24,627 nucleotides of DNA from positions 1-24,627 of the forward strand of contig DMBU01000034.1 in NCBI GenBank assembly GCA_003446015.1, read 5' to 3'. The stretch is from Bacteroidales bacterium (GTDB lineage: Bacteria; Bacteroidota; Bacteroidia; Bacteroidales; UBA12077). The notes beneath the pieces are model-generated. The model saw nothing but the letters and a program-made list of their open reading frames with translations, was not told the origin of the DNA and did no database searches. Positions 12,871-22,400 of this stretch are shown here, one piece after another. A program made the translations under genes and the position numbers. The stretch's first letter is position 1. Every line of letters starts with the position of its first letter.

Positions 12871-14526
12871 ATGAGAAATCTAATTAAAATTGGTTTACTA
12901 ACTGTTATAGTATCATTCGTTTCTTGCAGTGACAATAAGAAAGGAATAACTAAAAACGAATTAAAATCTGCTGAGAAGATTATAGGTTTAGAATTTACCA
13001 ATTCGGAACGTGATTCTTTACTTGAAGATTTGCAAATTGTCCGGGATGATTATAAAGCCATAAGAGAAGTTGAACTCTCAAATAGTGTTTCTCCTAAACT
13101 GATTTTTGATCCACGACCTACAAATTTTAAAATTAAAAATAAACAATTAGATATTAAATGGAATATTCCTGAAAATATAGAAATGCCTAAAAACAAAAAC
13201 GATCTGGCATTTTATTCAGTTTCGGAGTTGGCATCCTTAATAAAAAATAAAAAAATTACCTCTACCGAGCTTACTAAATTTTATATCAAAAGATTAAAAA
13301 AATATGGTGATACATTGGAGTGTGTTATTACTATTACTGAAAAGTTAGCATTGAAACAAGCAAAAAAAGCTGATCAGGAAATAGCTAACGGAATTTACAA
13401 AGGGCCATTGCATGGAATACCATATGGAGTTAAAGATTTGTTGGCTGTTAAAGGATATAAAACGACATGGGGAGCTGCTCCATATAAAGATCAAAATATT
13501 GAATATACTGCTAAGGTAGTTAGAAATCTGGAAAAGGCAGGAGCTGTATTAATTGCAAAACTCACGTTGGGAGCATTAGCGATGGGTGATGTATGGTATG
13601 ATGGTGTAACTAAAAATCCCTGGGATTTAGCACAGGGATCGAGCGGATCATCGGCAGGTTCAGCATCGGCTACTTCGGCAGGCTTGGTTGCATTTGCTAT
13701 TGGCACAGAAACCTGGGGTTCAATTGTATCACCAGCAACCCGATGTGGAGTAACAGGTTTAAGGCCAACGTTTGGTCGTGTAAGTAGGGATGGAGCGATG
13801 GCTTTAAGTTGGAGCATGGATAAAATTGGACCAATATGCAGAAGTGCCAATGATTGTGCCATGGTTTTTGATGTTATTCGTGGGATTGATAAGAATGATC
13901 AGTCGACGGTAAGTTATCCTTTTAATTATACCCAGAATGTAGACTTATCAAAATTAAAGGTGGCTTATTTAAAAGATTTATTCGAAGGAGAGGATTATCG
14001 GGGGAAAGATAATGATTCAAAAACATTAGAAACACTTAAAAAGCTTGGAGCTAATTTTCAGGAAGTGAAATTACCTGATCACATTAATGTACAATCCCTC
14101 GCAATTATTTTGGAAGCAGAAGCCGGAGCAGCATTCGACGAACTCACAAGATCAAATAAAGATGATGAGTTGGTTGCTCAGCATAAATATGCATGGCCAA
14201 ATATATTCAGAAAATCAAGATTTATTCCGGCTGTGGAGTACATACAAGCAAATAGAATTCGTTCATTGTTAATTGAAGATTTTAATAAATGGATTAAGGA
14301 TTATGATGTCATTGTTTGTCCTTCCTTTGGCGGAGATCAGTTATTAATGACCAATTTAACCGGGCATCCTTGTGTGGTTGTTCCAAATGGTTTTGATGAA
14401 AAAAATCATCCAACAAGCATAAGTTTTATTGGAAATTTGTATGATGAAGCTACTTTGCTGGCATTTGCAAAAGTATATCAGGATAATACCGGGCATGATA
14501 ATATTCATCCAGATTTATTCAAATAA
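12871..14526 (+). CDS. Lipoprotein amidase of the amidase signature family
   Basis: The gene encodes 551 residues. The N-terminus is a lipoprotein signal (MRNLIKIGLL..., FVSC with Cys19), so the enzyme should be anchored in the periplasm or outer membrane. Residues 20-105 are an extra N-terminal region not part of the core. The amidase signature core follows: HGIPYGVKDLLAV (catalytic Lys188), QGSSGSSAGSASA (256-266, holding the cis-Ser) and GTETWGSIVSPATRCGVTG (nucleophile Ser284). The usual TGGS before the nucleophile is TWGS here. The C-terminal PxFGG and TNLTGHPCVVVPNGF segments are typical. Members hydrolyse carboxamides. It resembles exported family members rather than GatA, which is cytoplasmic and works with GatB/GatC. 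Substrate unknown. It is monocistronic. Confidence 0.9.
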   Translation: MRNLIKIGLLTVIVSFVSCSDNKKGITKNELKSAEKIIGLEFTNSERDSLLEDLQIVRDDYKAIREVELSNSVSPKLIFDPRPTNFKIKNKQLDIKWNIPENIEMPKNKNDLAFYSVSELASLIKNKKITSTELTKFYIKRLKKYGDTLECVITITEKLALKQAKKADQEIANGIYKGPLHGIPYGVKDLLAVKGYKTTWGAAPYKDQNIEYTAKVVRNLEKAGAVLIAKLTLGALAMGDVWYDGVTKNPWDLAQGSSGSSAGSASATSAGLVAFAIGTETWGSIVSPATRCGVTGLRPTFGRVSRDGAMALSWSMDKIGPICRSANDCAMVFDVIRGIDKNDQSTVSYPFNYTQNVDLSKLKVAYLKDLFEGEDYRGKDNDSKTLETLKKLGANFQEVKLPDHINVQSLAIILEAEAGAAFDELTRSNKDDELVAQHKYAWPNIFRKSRFIPAVEYIQANRIRSLLIEDFNKWIKDYDVIVCPSFGGDQLLMTNLTGHPCVVVPNGFDEKNHPTSISFIGNLYDEATLLAFAKVYQDNTGHDNIHPDLFK

Positions 14527-14549
14527 GGGAAGATAATCAGGTTGTAAAT

Positions 14550-14936
14550 TTAATAATCCTCAATAACATTAAACTCGAAAGGAATTTTGACCATTTCGGC
14601 GTATTCTTTGCCGGTATCAAGCATGTCATCGTCAACCTCAAGATAATTCCAGATGACTTTTACTTTTTTTTCTTCGACTTCAACAATTCGTTCCAGGATG
14701 TATAAAATATCGAGGATCATGGTTGAGGTGGCAGAATTGTAATACTCTAAGCGAAATTCAAACTTTGTTTCCTCGTTTGGGGTTTTAGCATATTCTTCGA
14801 GCCAGAAAAGAATTGGGTCGAAAAAGCGTTTTACTTCTTCGGGAAATGATTTGCCAAACATTAAAAATTTACCCAAATCTTTATCAAAACTAACTCCTGG
14901 AGATTCATCTGTTGCAGCAATAATCAAAGCTTCCAT
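14550..14936 (-). CDS. SiaC-family regulatory phosphoprotein (DUF1987), copy 2
   Basis: The gene encodes 128 residues. The family layout is visible: GKSFPEEVKRFFDPILFWLEEY at 28-49, the LEYYNSATSTMILDIL segment (63-78) that carries the switch Ser/Thr in SiaC, VIWNYLEVDDDMLDTGKEYAE and a final PFEF. It is a paralogue of the neighbouring copy, with Y-Y-N-S-A-T-S in place of Y-F-N-S-S-S-S at the phosphosite. In Pseudomonas, SiaC is phosphorylated by SiaB, dephosphorylated by the SpoIIE-type SiaA, and in its free form activates the diguanylate cyclase SiaD. It is the last gene of the operon, 36 bp after copy 1, and converges on the amidase gene with only 23 bp between stops. Confidence 0.85.
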   Translation of the reverse strand: MEALIIAATDESPGVSFDKDLGKFLMFGKSFPEEVKRFFDPILFWLEEYAKTPNEETKFEFRLEYYNSATSTMILDILYILERIVEVEEKKVKVIWNYLEVDDDMLDTGKEYAEMVKIPFEFNVIEDY

Positions 14937-14972
14937 AAAGAAATATTTAAAATAATCTTGTACTCAAAGAAA

Positions 14973-15365
14973 TTAAAAATCAGCTTCTTCCAGAGCATGA
15001 TATTCAAAAGGAAGACTTACCAATTCTGAATATTCTTCACCTGCTTCCAGCATGTCATCATCTATTTGGAGATGACTCCATGAAACGGAAACCTTTTTCC
15101 CTGCTTTATTTATTGAATCTAACACGTTCAATATTTCTAAAATAATTAAAGACGATGAAGAATTGAAATATTCCATTTTAAATTCAAAAAGAGTTTCTTC
15201 GTTTGGATTTTTAGAATATTCGTTAAGCCATTCAAAAACAGGAGCAAAAAAAATCCTGCTTTCTTCGGGGAATGATTTTCCTTTTATTTCGAATTTACCT
15301 GAGTTCTTATCAAAATATATATTGGGTGTTGAGCTGGTTCCTTCAATAAGTAATTCCGTCATCAT
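14973..15365 (-). CDS. SiaC-family regulatory phosphoprotein (DUF1987), copy 1
   Basis: The gene encodes 130 residues with two in-frame ATGs in tandem at the start. Motifs are GKSFPEESRIFFAPVFEWLNEY (29-50), the EYFNSSSSLIILEIL phosphosite region (65-79), VSWSHLQIDDDMLEAGEEYSEL and LPFEYHALEE. This matches the SiaC fold, including the acidic DDDMxEAGEEY block. The start is 1 bp from the stop of the SpoIIE phosphatase gene, so the two are translationally linked, as expected for a phosphatase and its substrate. The phosphoacceptor should be one of Ser69-Ser72. No SiaB-type kinase and no GGDEF protein lie in the window. Confidence 0.87.
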   Translation of the reverse strand: MMTELLIEGTSSTPNIYFDKNSGKFEIKGKSFPEESRIFFAPVFEWLNEYSKNPNEETLFEFKMEYFNSSSSLIILEILNVLDSINKAGKKVSVSWSHLQIDDDMLEAGEEYSELVSLPFEYHALEEADF

Positions 15366-15366
15366 A

Positions 15367-17574
15367 TTAAGATTTTAAATAAGAGTCTAATTTAGATAAA
15401 AATACATTAAGTTTAATAGGTTTTAAAATAAAATCATCACATCCAACTTCAGCAGCTTTGTCTTTAGCATCTTCAAGATTTAATGCTGTTTGAGCAAGAA
15501 TTGGAATGTCTTTTTTTATTTCTTTTATACGTCTGGTGGTTTCAAAACCATCAAGTTTAGGCATATTAATATCCATTAAAATTAAATCAATCTGATCATT
15601 CTTTTTGAAAATATCAATGGCTTCTTCTCCATCTTTAGCCCTTAAAATATCAACATTTGTCTGTTTCAAAGCTTCAACCAAAAACAGGTAATTCATTTCA
15701 GTATCTTCGGCAATAAGAATTGTTTTGTTTTTCCAGTCGTATGTGCTTGGTTGTTTTTTCTTTTCTTTTGAAACATCTAATTTTATCCCAATAACTAAAA
15801 TGTCATCAAGCTGCATATAATCACCCCTCCAATCCTCTATGGTTTTATTTAAAATTTCTTTTTGGGTTTCCATTGGGTTTTGATGTATTTCTAACAGTAA
15901 CTCCTGAAATTTTCGCGACATAAATTTTCGATGTTGTGGACCCCCAATCTGGTCGTAATAACCATCTGAAAACAGATAAATTAAATCGTTTGCATTTAAA
16001 TTAATTTCGTGATTTGTAAATGACTCATTCGCGTTTTTATGTATGCTAACAGGCATTCTGTCTCCTTTTATAACTTCAAGCTTATTGTTTCGAATAATGT
16101 ATAGGGGATTATGTGCACCGGCAAATTGAATTTTTTGTTTTTCTGAATCGATAATACATAAGGACATATCAATGCCATCTTTGGATTCGTTTTCGGCCCC
16201 TGTTTGATGCAAAGAATCGATAATATAATTACGTAGCTGATTTAAAATCTCATTAGCCTGTAAGGAATAGATGTGTTTATTTTCAACTATTTTCGTAACA
16301 ATTTCGTTTAAGAATGCAGTTCCCAACATACTCATAAAAGCCCCGGGAACTCCATGCCCTGTGCAATCAGCCGCAGCAATAATAATTTTTCCGTCTTTAT
16401 TCATCATCCAGTAAAAATCGCCGCTTACAATATCTCTGGGTTTGAATAAAATAAAATGCTCGGGTAAGTTTCTTTTTATAAAATTTAAGGGAGGTAGCAG
16501 TGCACTCTGAATTCGTTTGGCATATTCAATGCTATCGGTAATATCCTTTTTTTGTTGATTGGCAAGATCTCTCTGAATCTCAATTTCAGTTTTTTGTAGG
16601 TTTATTTGTTCATTCTGTTCTTTTAATAAACGGAAAGCTTTCTTTTTGGCTCTAAATTGTCGTAAAACTAAAATAGAAAAGATAAAAATTAAAAAGAACA
16701 CAAAAGAAATACCCCAAAGAATGATTTTTTTATTTTTTAATTCAACTTCCTGTTGACGAATAGCCAGTTCTTTTACTTCAAGTTCGAGTTGTTGCTGTTT
16801 TTTTATTGCCTCTATTTCTGCAAGTGTTTTTTGTGTTTTCTCAAGTTGACTGGATGTTTCTGATAAGGTTTTCTGAGTTTGGATATTTTCATTCTGAGCT
16901 TGTTGAACCTGTTCACTGGATTTCTTTTCTATATCTTTAATATGTTGAGATTTTAAATGTTTATCAATGGTTGCAAAGAGTTCAAAATATTTCATGGTAT
17001 TTTCAGAATCTCCCAAAATTTCATAGTTCTCTGCCAACATTCCATAACAGGTTCTTATGAGCTTTAAATTATTCGATTCCTGGGCATAAATAAGTGCCTC
17101 GTTAATGTTGTTAATCGCTTCCTGATTTCTTGAGAGATTTTTCAATACGGCAGCTTTATTCATAAGCCCGGTATAAATTCCATCTTTTTGATTCAGTTGT
17201 CGGGCTATTTGTAGTCCTTTGTTGAAATTGACAAGTGAATTTTGAAAATCTTCTTTGTCAGAATGAATCAGACCAATGTTATAATAAATAGATTTTACGC
17301 CATTTAAATTATTATGACTTAGATTTAATTCGAGCGACTCTGAAAAATACTTGATTGCATTGTCAAATTGCTCATTCTCCCAGTACAGATAAGCGATTTT
17401 ATTTAAATAGTCGGCTTGTTGAATGGTATTGTTAGCAGCTTTACATTTATCAGCTTCTGCAATATATTCTTTTAATTGATTTTTTACTGAAGAATCAAGT
17501 TCTTGGGCAACTGATTGAAAATCAATTATAAAAATCAAAACAAATAAAAAGAATATGCGTATATTTTTGATCAT
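15367..17574 (-). CDS. TPR - TM - SpoIIE phosphatase - receiver domain sensor protein
   Basis: The gene encodes 735 residues. Order: signal peptide (1-24); TPR-like helices (about 50-205; FDNAIKYFSESLELN, FQNSLVNFNKGLQIA, QEAINNINEALIYA); coiled coil (about 215-280); one transmembrane segment (283-304); second coiled coil (305-345); PP2C/SpoIIE phosphatase (about 350-600) with metal ligands in IVSGDFYW (Asp386), ADCTGHGVPGAFM (Asp403), FSDGYYDQ (Asp537) and QLDDIL (Asp590/591); and a C-terminal receiver domain (617-735) with Asp668 in LMDINMP, Thr696 and Lys718. The TPR part should be periplasmic and the phosphatase cytoplasmic. It is the likely SiaA counterpart, dephosphorylating the two SiaC homologues encoded next. 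A receiver at the C-terminus is unusual for this group. The gene starts 20 bp after the Ig-like protein. Confidence 0.93.
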   Translation of the reverse strand: MIKNIRIFFLFVLIFIIDFQSVAQELDSSVKNQLKEYIAEADKCKAANNTIQQADYLNKIAYLYWENEQFDNAIKYFSESLELNLSHNNLNGVKSIYYNIGLIHSDKEDFQNSLVNFNKGLQIARQLNQKDGIYTGLMNKAAVLKNLSRNQEAINNINEALIYAQESNNLKLIRTCYGMLAENYEILGDSENTMKYFELFATIDKHLKSQHIKDIEKKSSEQVQQAQNENIQTQKTLSETSSQLEKTQKTLAEIEAIKKQQQLELEVKELAIRQQEVELKNKKIILWGISFVFFLIFIFSILVLRQFRAKKKAFRLLKEQNEQINLQKTEIEIQRDLANQQKKDITDSIEYAKRIQSALLPPLNFIKRNLPEHFILFKPRDIVSGDFYWMMNKDGKIIIAAADCTGHGVPGAFMSMLGTAFLNEIVTKIVENKHIYSLQANEILNQLRNYIIDSLHQTGAENESKDGIDMSLCIIDSEKQKIQFAGAHNPLYIIRNNKLEVIKGDRMPVSIHKNANESFTNHEINLNANDLIYLFSDGYYDQIGGPQHRKFMSRKFQELLLEIHQNPMETQKEILNKTIEDWRGDYMQLDDILVIGIKLDVSKEKKKQPSTYDWKNKTILIAEDTEMNYLFLVEALKQTNVDILRAKDGEEAIDIFKKNDQIDLILMDINMPKLDGFETTRRIKEIKKDIPILAQTALNLEDAKDKAAEVGCDDFILKPIKLNVFLSKLDSYLKS

Positions 17575-17594
17575 GCAAAAGCATTTTAAATAAT

Positions 17595-19331
17595 TTATTC
17601 AACATAAAAATCGATGGATTTTTGACTCCTGTTTCCCAATTTATCTATTGAAGTTACTTTTATTGTATAAAGCTTATCTTTTTGAAAACCTGTTATCAGG
17701 CTGGTATATGGTTTCTCTGTTAAACCATTAATAGAATATAACATGTTTTCAAACCCAACTGATGAATCTGTTGTAGATAAAAACAATACTACGTGGCTTG
17801 GGTAAGTATCATAATTCTTTCCATCCAATGTTTTTGTTTTATCTGATATTATACTAAATCGGAAAAAAATCTCGGGGCCAGAATTATCTTCAACACAGAT
17901 AAATGTATTTGTACTTGAATTATCAACATTATCATAAGCTGTATACGTAATGGTATGCAGACCTTCGTTGCTAATACTAAATGATTCGGTGTATCCTTTT
18001 ACTTCACCATTATCAACACTGTATTCCAGTCTTTTATAACCAGCAGCATCGTCTTTTGCAGCAAGCCTGATTTTTGTTTCTGAGGTAATGTAAGCGGTAT
18101 CGTTAGCAATAAAGTTTGCACCCTGAAAAGAATGACCAAGAGTCGGACCCGATAAATCAACATAAGAAATGTTAGATTTATTGGTCATAATCAAATTAAT
18201 GGCCTGGTTATTTACATTATCATTTACAAAAGTTTGAATTTTTAATTTCCCCGATTTTGATAAATAGAATGGGGCTGTATATTCCAGAAAATCACCATCA
18301 TTTATTGAATATCTTATTTGCTGAACCCCGGCTTTATTATCCATTGCAGTAAGTTTTACTTTACTTCGTCCTGATGAATATTCTTTACCATTTGCAATAA
18401 ATGTATTTCCAACCAGCTCATCAACAATCATTGGAGCTGTTTTGTCGAGATAAAAAGTATATTGTTTTTCGGCTTCTTCGTTACCCACATTATCAGTTGA
18501 ATAATATGCAATAGTATGCTCCCCTTCTTTTAATCCTGAAATAACAATTGGATTTGTGTAATTATAAAAGCTCCCACCGTTAATTGAAAATACGGTTTTT
18601 TTAATCTTAGAATTTTCATCACTTGCATCAAGTGTAATTTTTGTCCGGGGAGATATAATATCATTATAAAGATCAGGATCGGCAATTAATTTGGTTGTTG
18701 GTTTTGTTAAATCTATCTTAATATAAATTGATTTAGGAGTTTCTGCATTCCCGACATGATCAACTGAGTAATATTTTATGTGATATATTTTTTCTTCATT
18801 AAGTTCAATGATAGACGAAAGTTTTTTATATACTTGTTTATCAATTGATAAATAGGTGTCTTCAACTCCTGATGTAGCATCGGAAGCATCAAATTTCACC
18901 TCGAGTTTTTCACCAAAATAATAAATAGAATCTTTTTTATAATAGTTCTTATTATCAAAAGAAAACTTTGTTACTGGAGATTTACTATCAGAATACAGCT
19001 CATAAATGATATCTTCAAGTGGATAAACGGTTTGTCTGGTAACAGTATCAACTTTTGAAGGAGACCGGAATGTATTGTAGCCCTCTGTATCAAGATACAT
19101 GGGGTTAGCATATTTTTTAGATCCTTCATCGGGCATCAACAGGTAAGATTCTGCATTATCATCACCTGATGTAGCTATTCTGAAATATATGGGCAAATCT
19201 TTGTTCGCATAAAGCCTGCCACTTTCTGCCCTGTATATCTTTTTCTTATGTTTTAAAGGCTCCTGAGAGTTACTGATAGTTGAAATTAATAATGCAACTG
19301 CAATGAAAAGAAGTAATTTTAATGATCTCAT
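17595..19331 (-). CDS. Secreted protein with five Ig-like (OmpL47-type) repeats
   Basis: The gene encodes 578 residues. The signal peptide (MRSLKLLLFIAVALLISTIS, cut near NSQ) is followed by about 90 residues of unassigned sequence and then five repeats of about 90 residues (roughly 116-207, 208-297, 298-392, 393-484, 485-578). Each repeat has a DASD/AxDxxSG start, a YSINxG middle, an EGxHTIxYYxxDNVGN segment and an end near DxTxP. The pattern fits Ig-like beta-sandwich domains of the OmpL47 or bacterial Ig type. No T9SS sorting domain and no membrane anchor are visible, so it should be periplasmic or loosely surface-bound. It lies between a giant adhesin and the SpoIIE sensor in one co-oriented run. 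It could be a ligand- or peptidoglycan-binding partner of the sensor's TPR domain; this is inference. Confidence 0.75.
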   Translation of the reverse strand: MRSLKLLLFIAVALLISTISNSQEPLKHKKKIYRAESGRLYANKDLPIYFRIATSGDDNAESYLLMPDEGSKKYANPMYLDTEGYNTFRSPSKVDTVTRQTVYPLEDIIYELYSDSKSPVTKFSFDNKNYYKKDSIYYFGEKLEVKFDASDATSGVEDTYLSIDKQVYKKLSSIIELNEEKIYHIKYYSVDHVGNAETPKSIYIKIDLTKPTTKLIADPDLYNDIISPRTKITLDASDENSKIKKTVFSINGGSFYNYTNPIVISGLKEGEHTIAYYSTDNVGNEEAEKQYTFYLDKTAPMIVDELVGNTFIANGKEYSSGRSKVKLTAMDNKAGVQQIRYSINDGDFLEYTAPFYLSKSGKLKIQTFVNDNVNNQAINLIMTNKSNISYVDLSGPTLGHSFQGANFIANDTAYITSETKIRLAAKDDAAGYKRLEYSVDNGEVKGYTESFSISNEGLHTITYTAYDNVDNSSTNTFICVEDNSGPEIFFRFSIISDKTKTLDGKNYDTYPSHVVLFLSTTDSSVGFENMLYSINGLTEKPYTSLITGFQKDKLYTIKVTSIDKLGNRSQKSIDFYVE

Positions 19332-19463
19332 AATTTTCTAGGTTTTCTTGGGCAAATAATATTTTTATACGTTAAAGCTTAAAAAGGTTCTATAAATTTA
19401 TAAATAAAACGGTCGAATATAAACAATAACTATTAAAAATTTTTTAACGACCATGCATTCGTT
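19332..19463. other. Intergenic gap between the adhesin and the Ig-like gene
   Basis: These 132 bp have no gene and no convincing minus-strand -7 element or terminator hairpin. The downstream genes could therefore be read through from the adhesin transcript or use a weak promoter. Confidence 0.35.
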
Positions 19464-22400
19464 TTATCTTAAAAGAGTTACCGTCCCGGATATTCTGCTT
19501 GACCCGTTTTTTAAATAGATAATATAATAATATGCATCCAACGGAAGTTCCTTGCCATTTTGAGTACCATCCCAGTATTGTGATTCTTCATATCCCTTTG
19601 AATAAAAAACCCGATTACCCCATCTGTCAAAGATTTCAATTTCTGCATTAGGATATAATCCTCCCATTTCAACAACCCATTTATCATTAATATTGTCATC
19701 ATTTGGACTAAACGCAGATGGGATATCGAAACAAAAATCATGTGCACTTCGAACAATAAAAGAAGTGTCAATTTCACACAGACTGGAATCATTTATTAAT
19801 ACATCATAAATCCCTGAACGAATATCATAGAGGTTTTCTTCAAAACTTCCATCTTCCCAATACACGGTATAAGGAATCCTTCCTCCAAGAATATTTAATT
19901 CGATGTATCCATCCTGAATATCAGGACACGTAGGTCTTCTTAAAACCGGATTTATAACTAGTTTTTCAGGTTCAATAATTTCAATCGTAGTATCTAATTC
20001 ACAGTTATGTAAATCCAGAACATTAATTGAATATAAGCCCTTTGAAAGCATATTGGCTGAGTTTTCTGTATTGCCTGTAGACCAGTTGTATGAATAATCC
20101 GGAGTACCTCCAAATAAACTCAACGAAATATATCCATTATCCATTCCAAAACAAGAAATATCTTCTTTAGTAATATTAGCTGTTAACGGATCTGGTTGTG
20201 TAAGATCAATAGCAGATATCTCTACACAATTATTATTATCGATTACTGAAACGGAATAATTCCCCGCATTGAGATTACTTGCAAGGCTATCCGTAAATAC
20301 GGTTGAATGACTCCATAAATAATAATATGGTAGAGTCCCTCCCGATGGAGTAATTATTATTTCACCATCGTTGTATCCGAAACAAGTTATATTTTTGGAT
20401 GAAATATTATTTTCAATTTGTTCAGGTTCTGTAATTTCTACATAATTGGTAAAAGTACAGTTGTTCTCGTCGGTAATGGTAACATAATACGTTCCTCCTG
20501 ACAAGCCAAAGATAGAATCTGAATTTGCTCCATTCGACCAGCTTATGTTATATGCTCCTGTACCACCGGTTATATCCAGATATGCTATACCATCTTCAAA
20601 CCCAAAGCATGTTAAGTTGCTTTCAGATATAACTGCATCGAGTAAATCGGGCTCGATAATGATCGCAGTATCATGCAATTTACAATCTTTAGCATCAGTA
20701 ATAGTTACGTAATAAGATCCTCCTGATAGTCCGGATTGATCTTCCTCGTTGTTAACCAAACCTGTTCCGTCCAGAGATTCCCAGAAGTAAATGTACGGAC
20801 TTTCATCATTTCCACCTATTACCGTCAGATCAATAGAACCATTGTTATCTCCATTACATAATACATCAGTTGCCGAAATACTTGATAAGTAAACAGGGGG
20901 TTCGTCAATCGTTGCAGAATCATTGGCTAAACAACCTCTCCAGTCGGTTACAGTAACATAATATTTTCCTCCTGATAGTCCCGCTTGATCCTCTGAATTA
21001 GAAACAAGCCCTGTTCCGTCTGACGTAAACCAGTTGTACAAATAGGCCAGGTCTGTATTACCACCTGATACAAATAAATCAAGCGTTCCATCGGCATCTC
21101 CTGCACAAGAAATATTAACTGAATTTATTGAATCAATAAGCAATACATCTGGTTCAAAGATTTCTGTAGACTGAATTGAAACGCAACCCTCTGCATTTGT
21201 AGCAGTAACAGAATATGGTCCTGGAGCCAAATTACTTATTATTGCTGTTGTTGCTCCTGTTGACCAAATATAATTACCAACTCCGACAGCCGCAACTTGA
21301 GCCCATCCATTATTTTCGCCATAACAACGAACATGGTGAGGGAAAACATCGATTGATATTTGTGGAGGTTCACCAACTTCGATGGTTGTATCCTGGGCAC
21401 ATCCTTTCCAGTCGGTTACGGTTGCGTAATAAAGTGCTCCATCCAGACCATAAATAGAATCCGTAGTTTCTCCTGTTGACCATGAATATGAATATCGACC
21501 ATTACCTCCTGTTGGATCAAGTATAATATATGCATCGCCAGCACCAAAGCAGGATACATTTTTAACCGTATCAATTACCGGTATTATTCTATACGGTTGT
21601 TCAAGTAAAACGGAGTCAATTTTTGTACAAGATTGATTATCGGTTACAGTTACCGTATACATTCCGATGGATAATACTGAATCGGTAGCCGCCGTTTGAT
21701 GATTATAAGGATCATCCCAGTTATAGGTAAATAGATTTACTCCGTTTTCTGCAAGTACAGAAACTCTTCCTGTTGATTCCAAATAACAAACTACACTATC
21801 GGCAAACATATAGGTGTCGGCAGTTGGGTGGACTGTAATAGAATCAATTACAGAAGGTCCGTCAGCACAACCTGTTGCCAGTGATCTTGGTGTAATGGTG
21901 TATCGAACCACTTGGGGATATACAGGAGATGGAGTTGAGTTATGCAATGAATCAGCTATTACATGAGAATCGGTTAAATTATTTCCTGTTGAACTTCCTG
22001 TTAAGAAAGGATCAGCATCAAAAACATAATCAAACGTAACCTGTCCCACGGTCATAATATTCGGGGTGGTGAGTGTAATACTTGTTCGGGTGTCGTTACA
22101 AATGGTATCATCGAGAATTGCTGTGAATACCCGTGGTGTTGGATCAATCCAGATATCAATGGTAATTACTTCGGCAGCATCGGTACATTCATTTTCGTTG
22201 CTGGCATTTACGGTCCATGGTGTAATTACATACTGAAGCATTTGTTTGCTGAAGCTTGTGTTAATTAAAGGTTGGATAATTGATGTACCTATAACTTGTC
22301 CATTACCAACACTGTTTTGTTCGCCTGTGATATTTGGATTATCGCTTACGGTCCATGTATACCGGATACCATTTGTTGTGGTGTTAAGACTGGTAACAGG

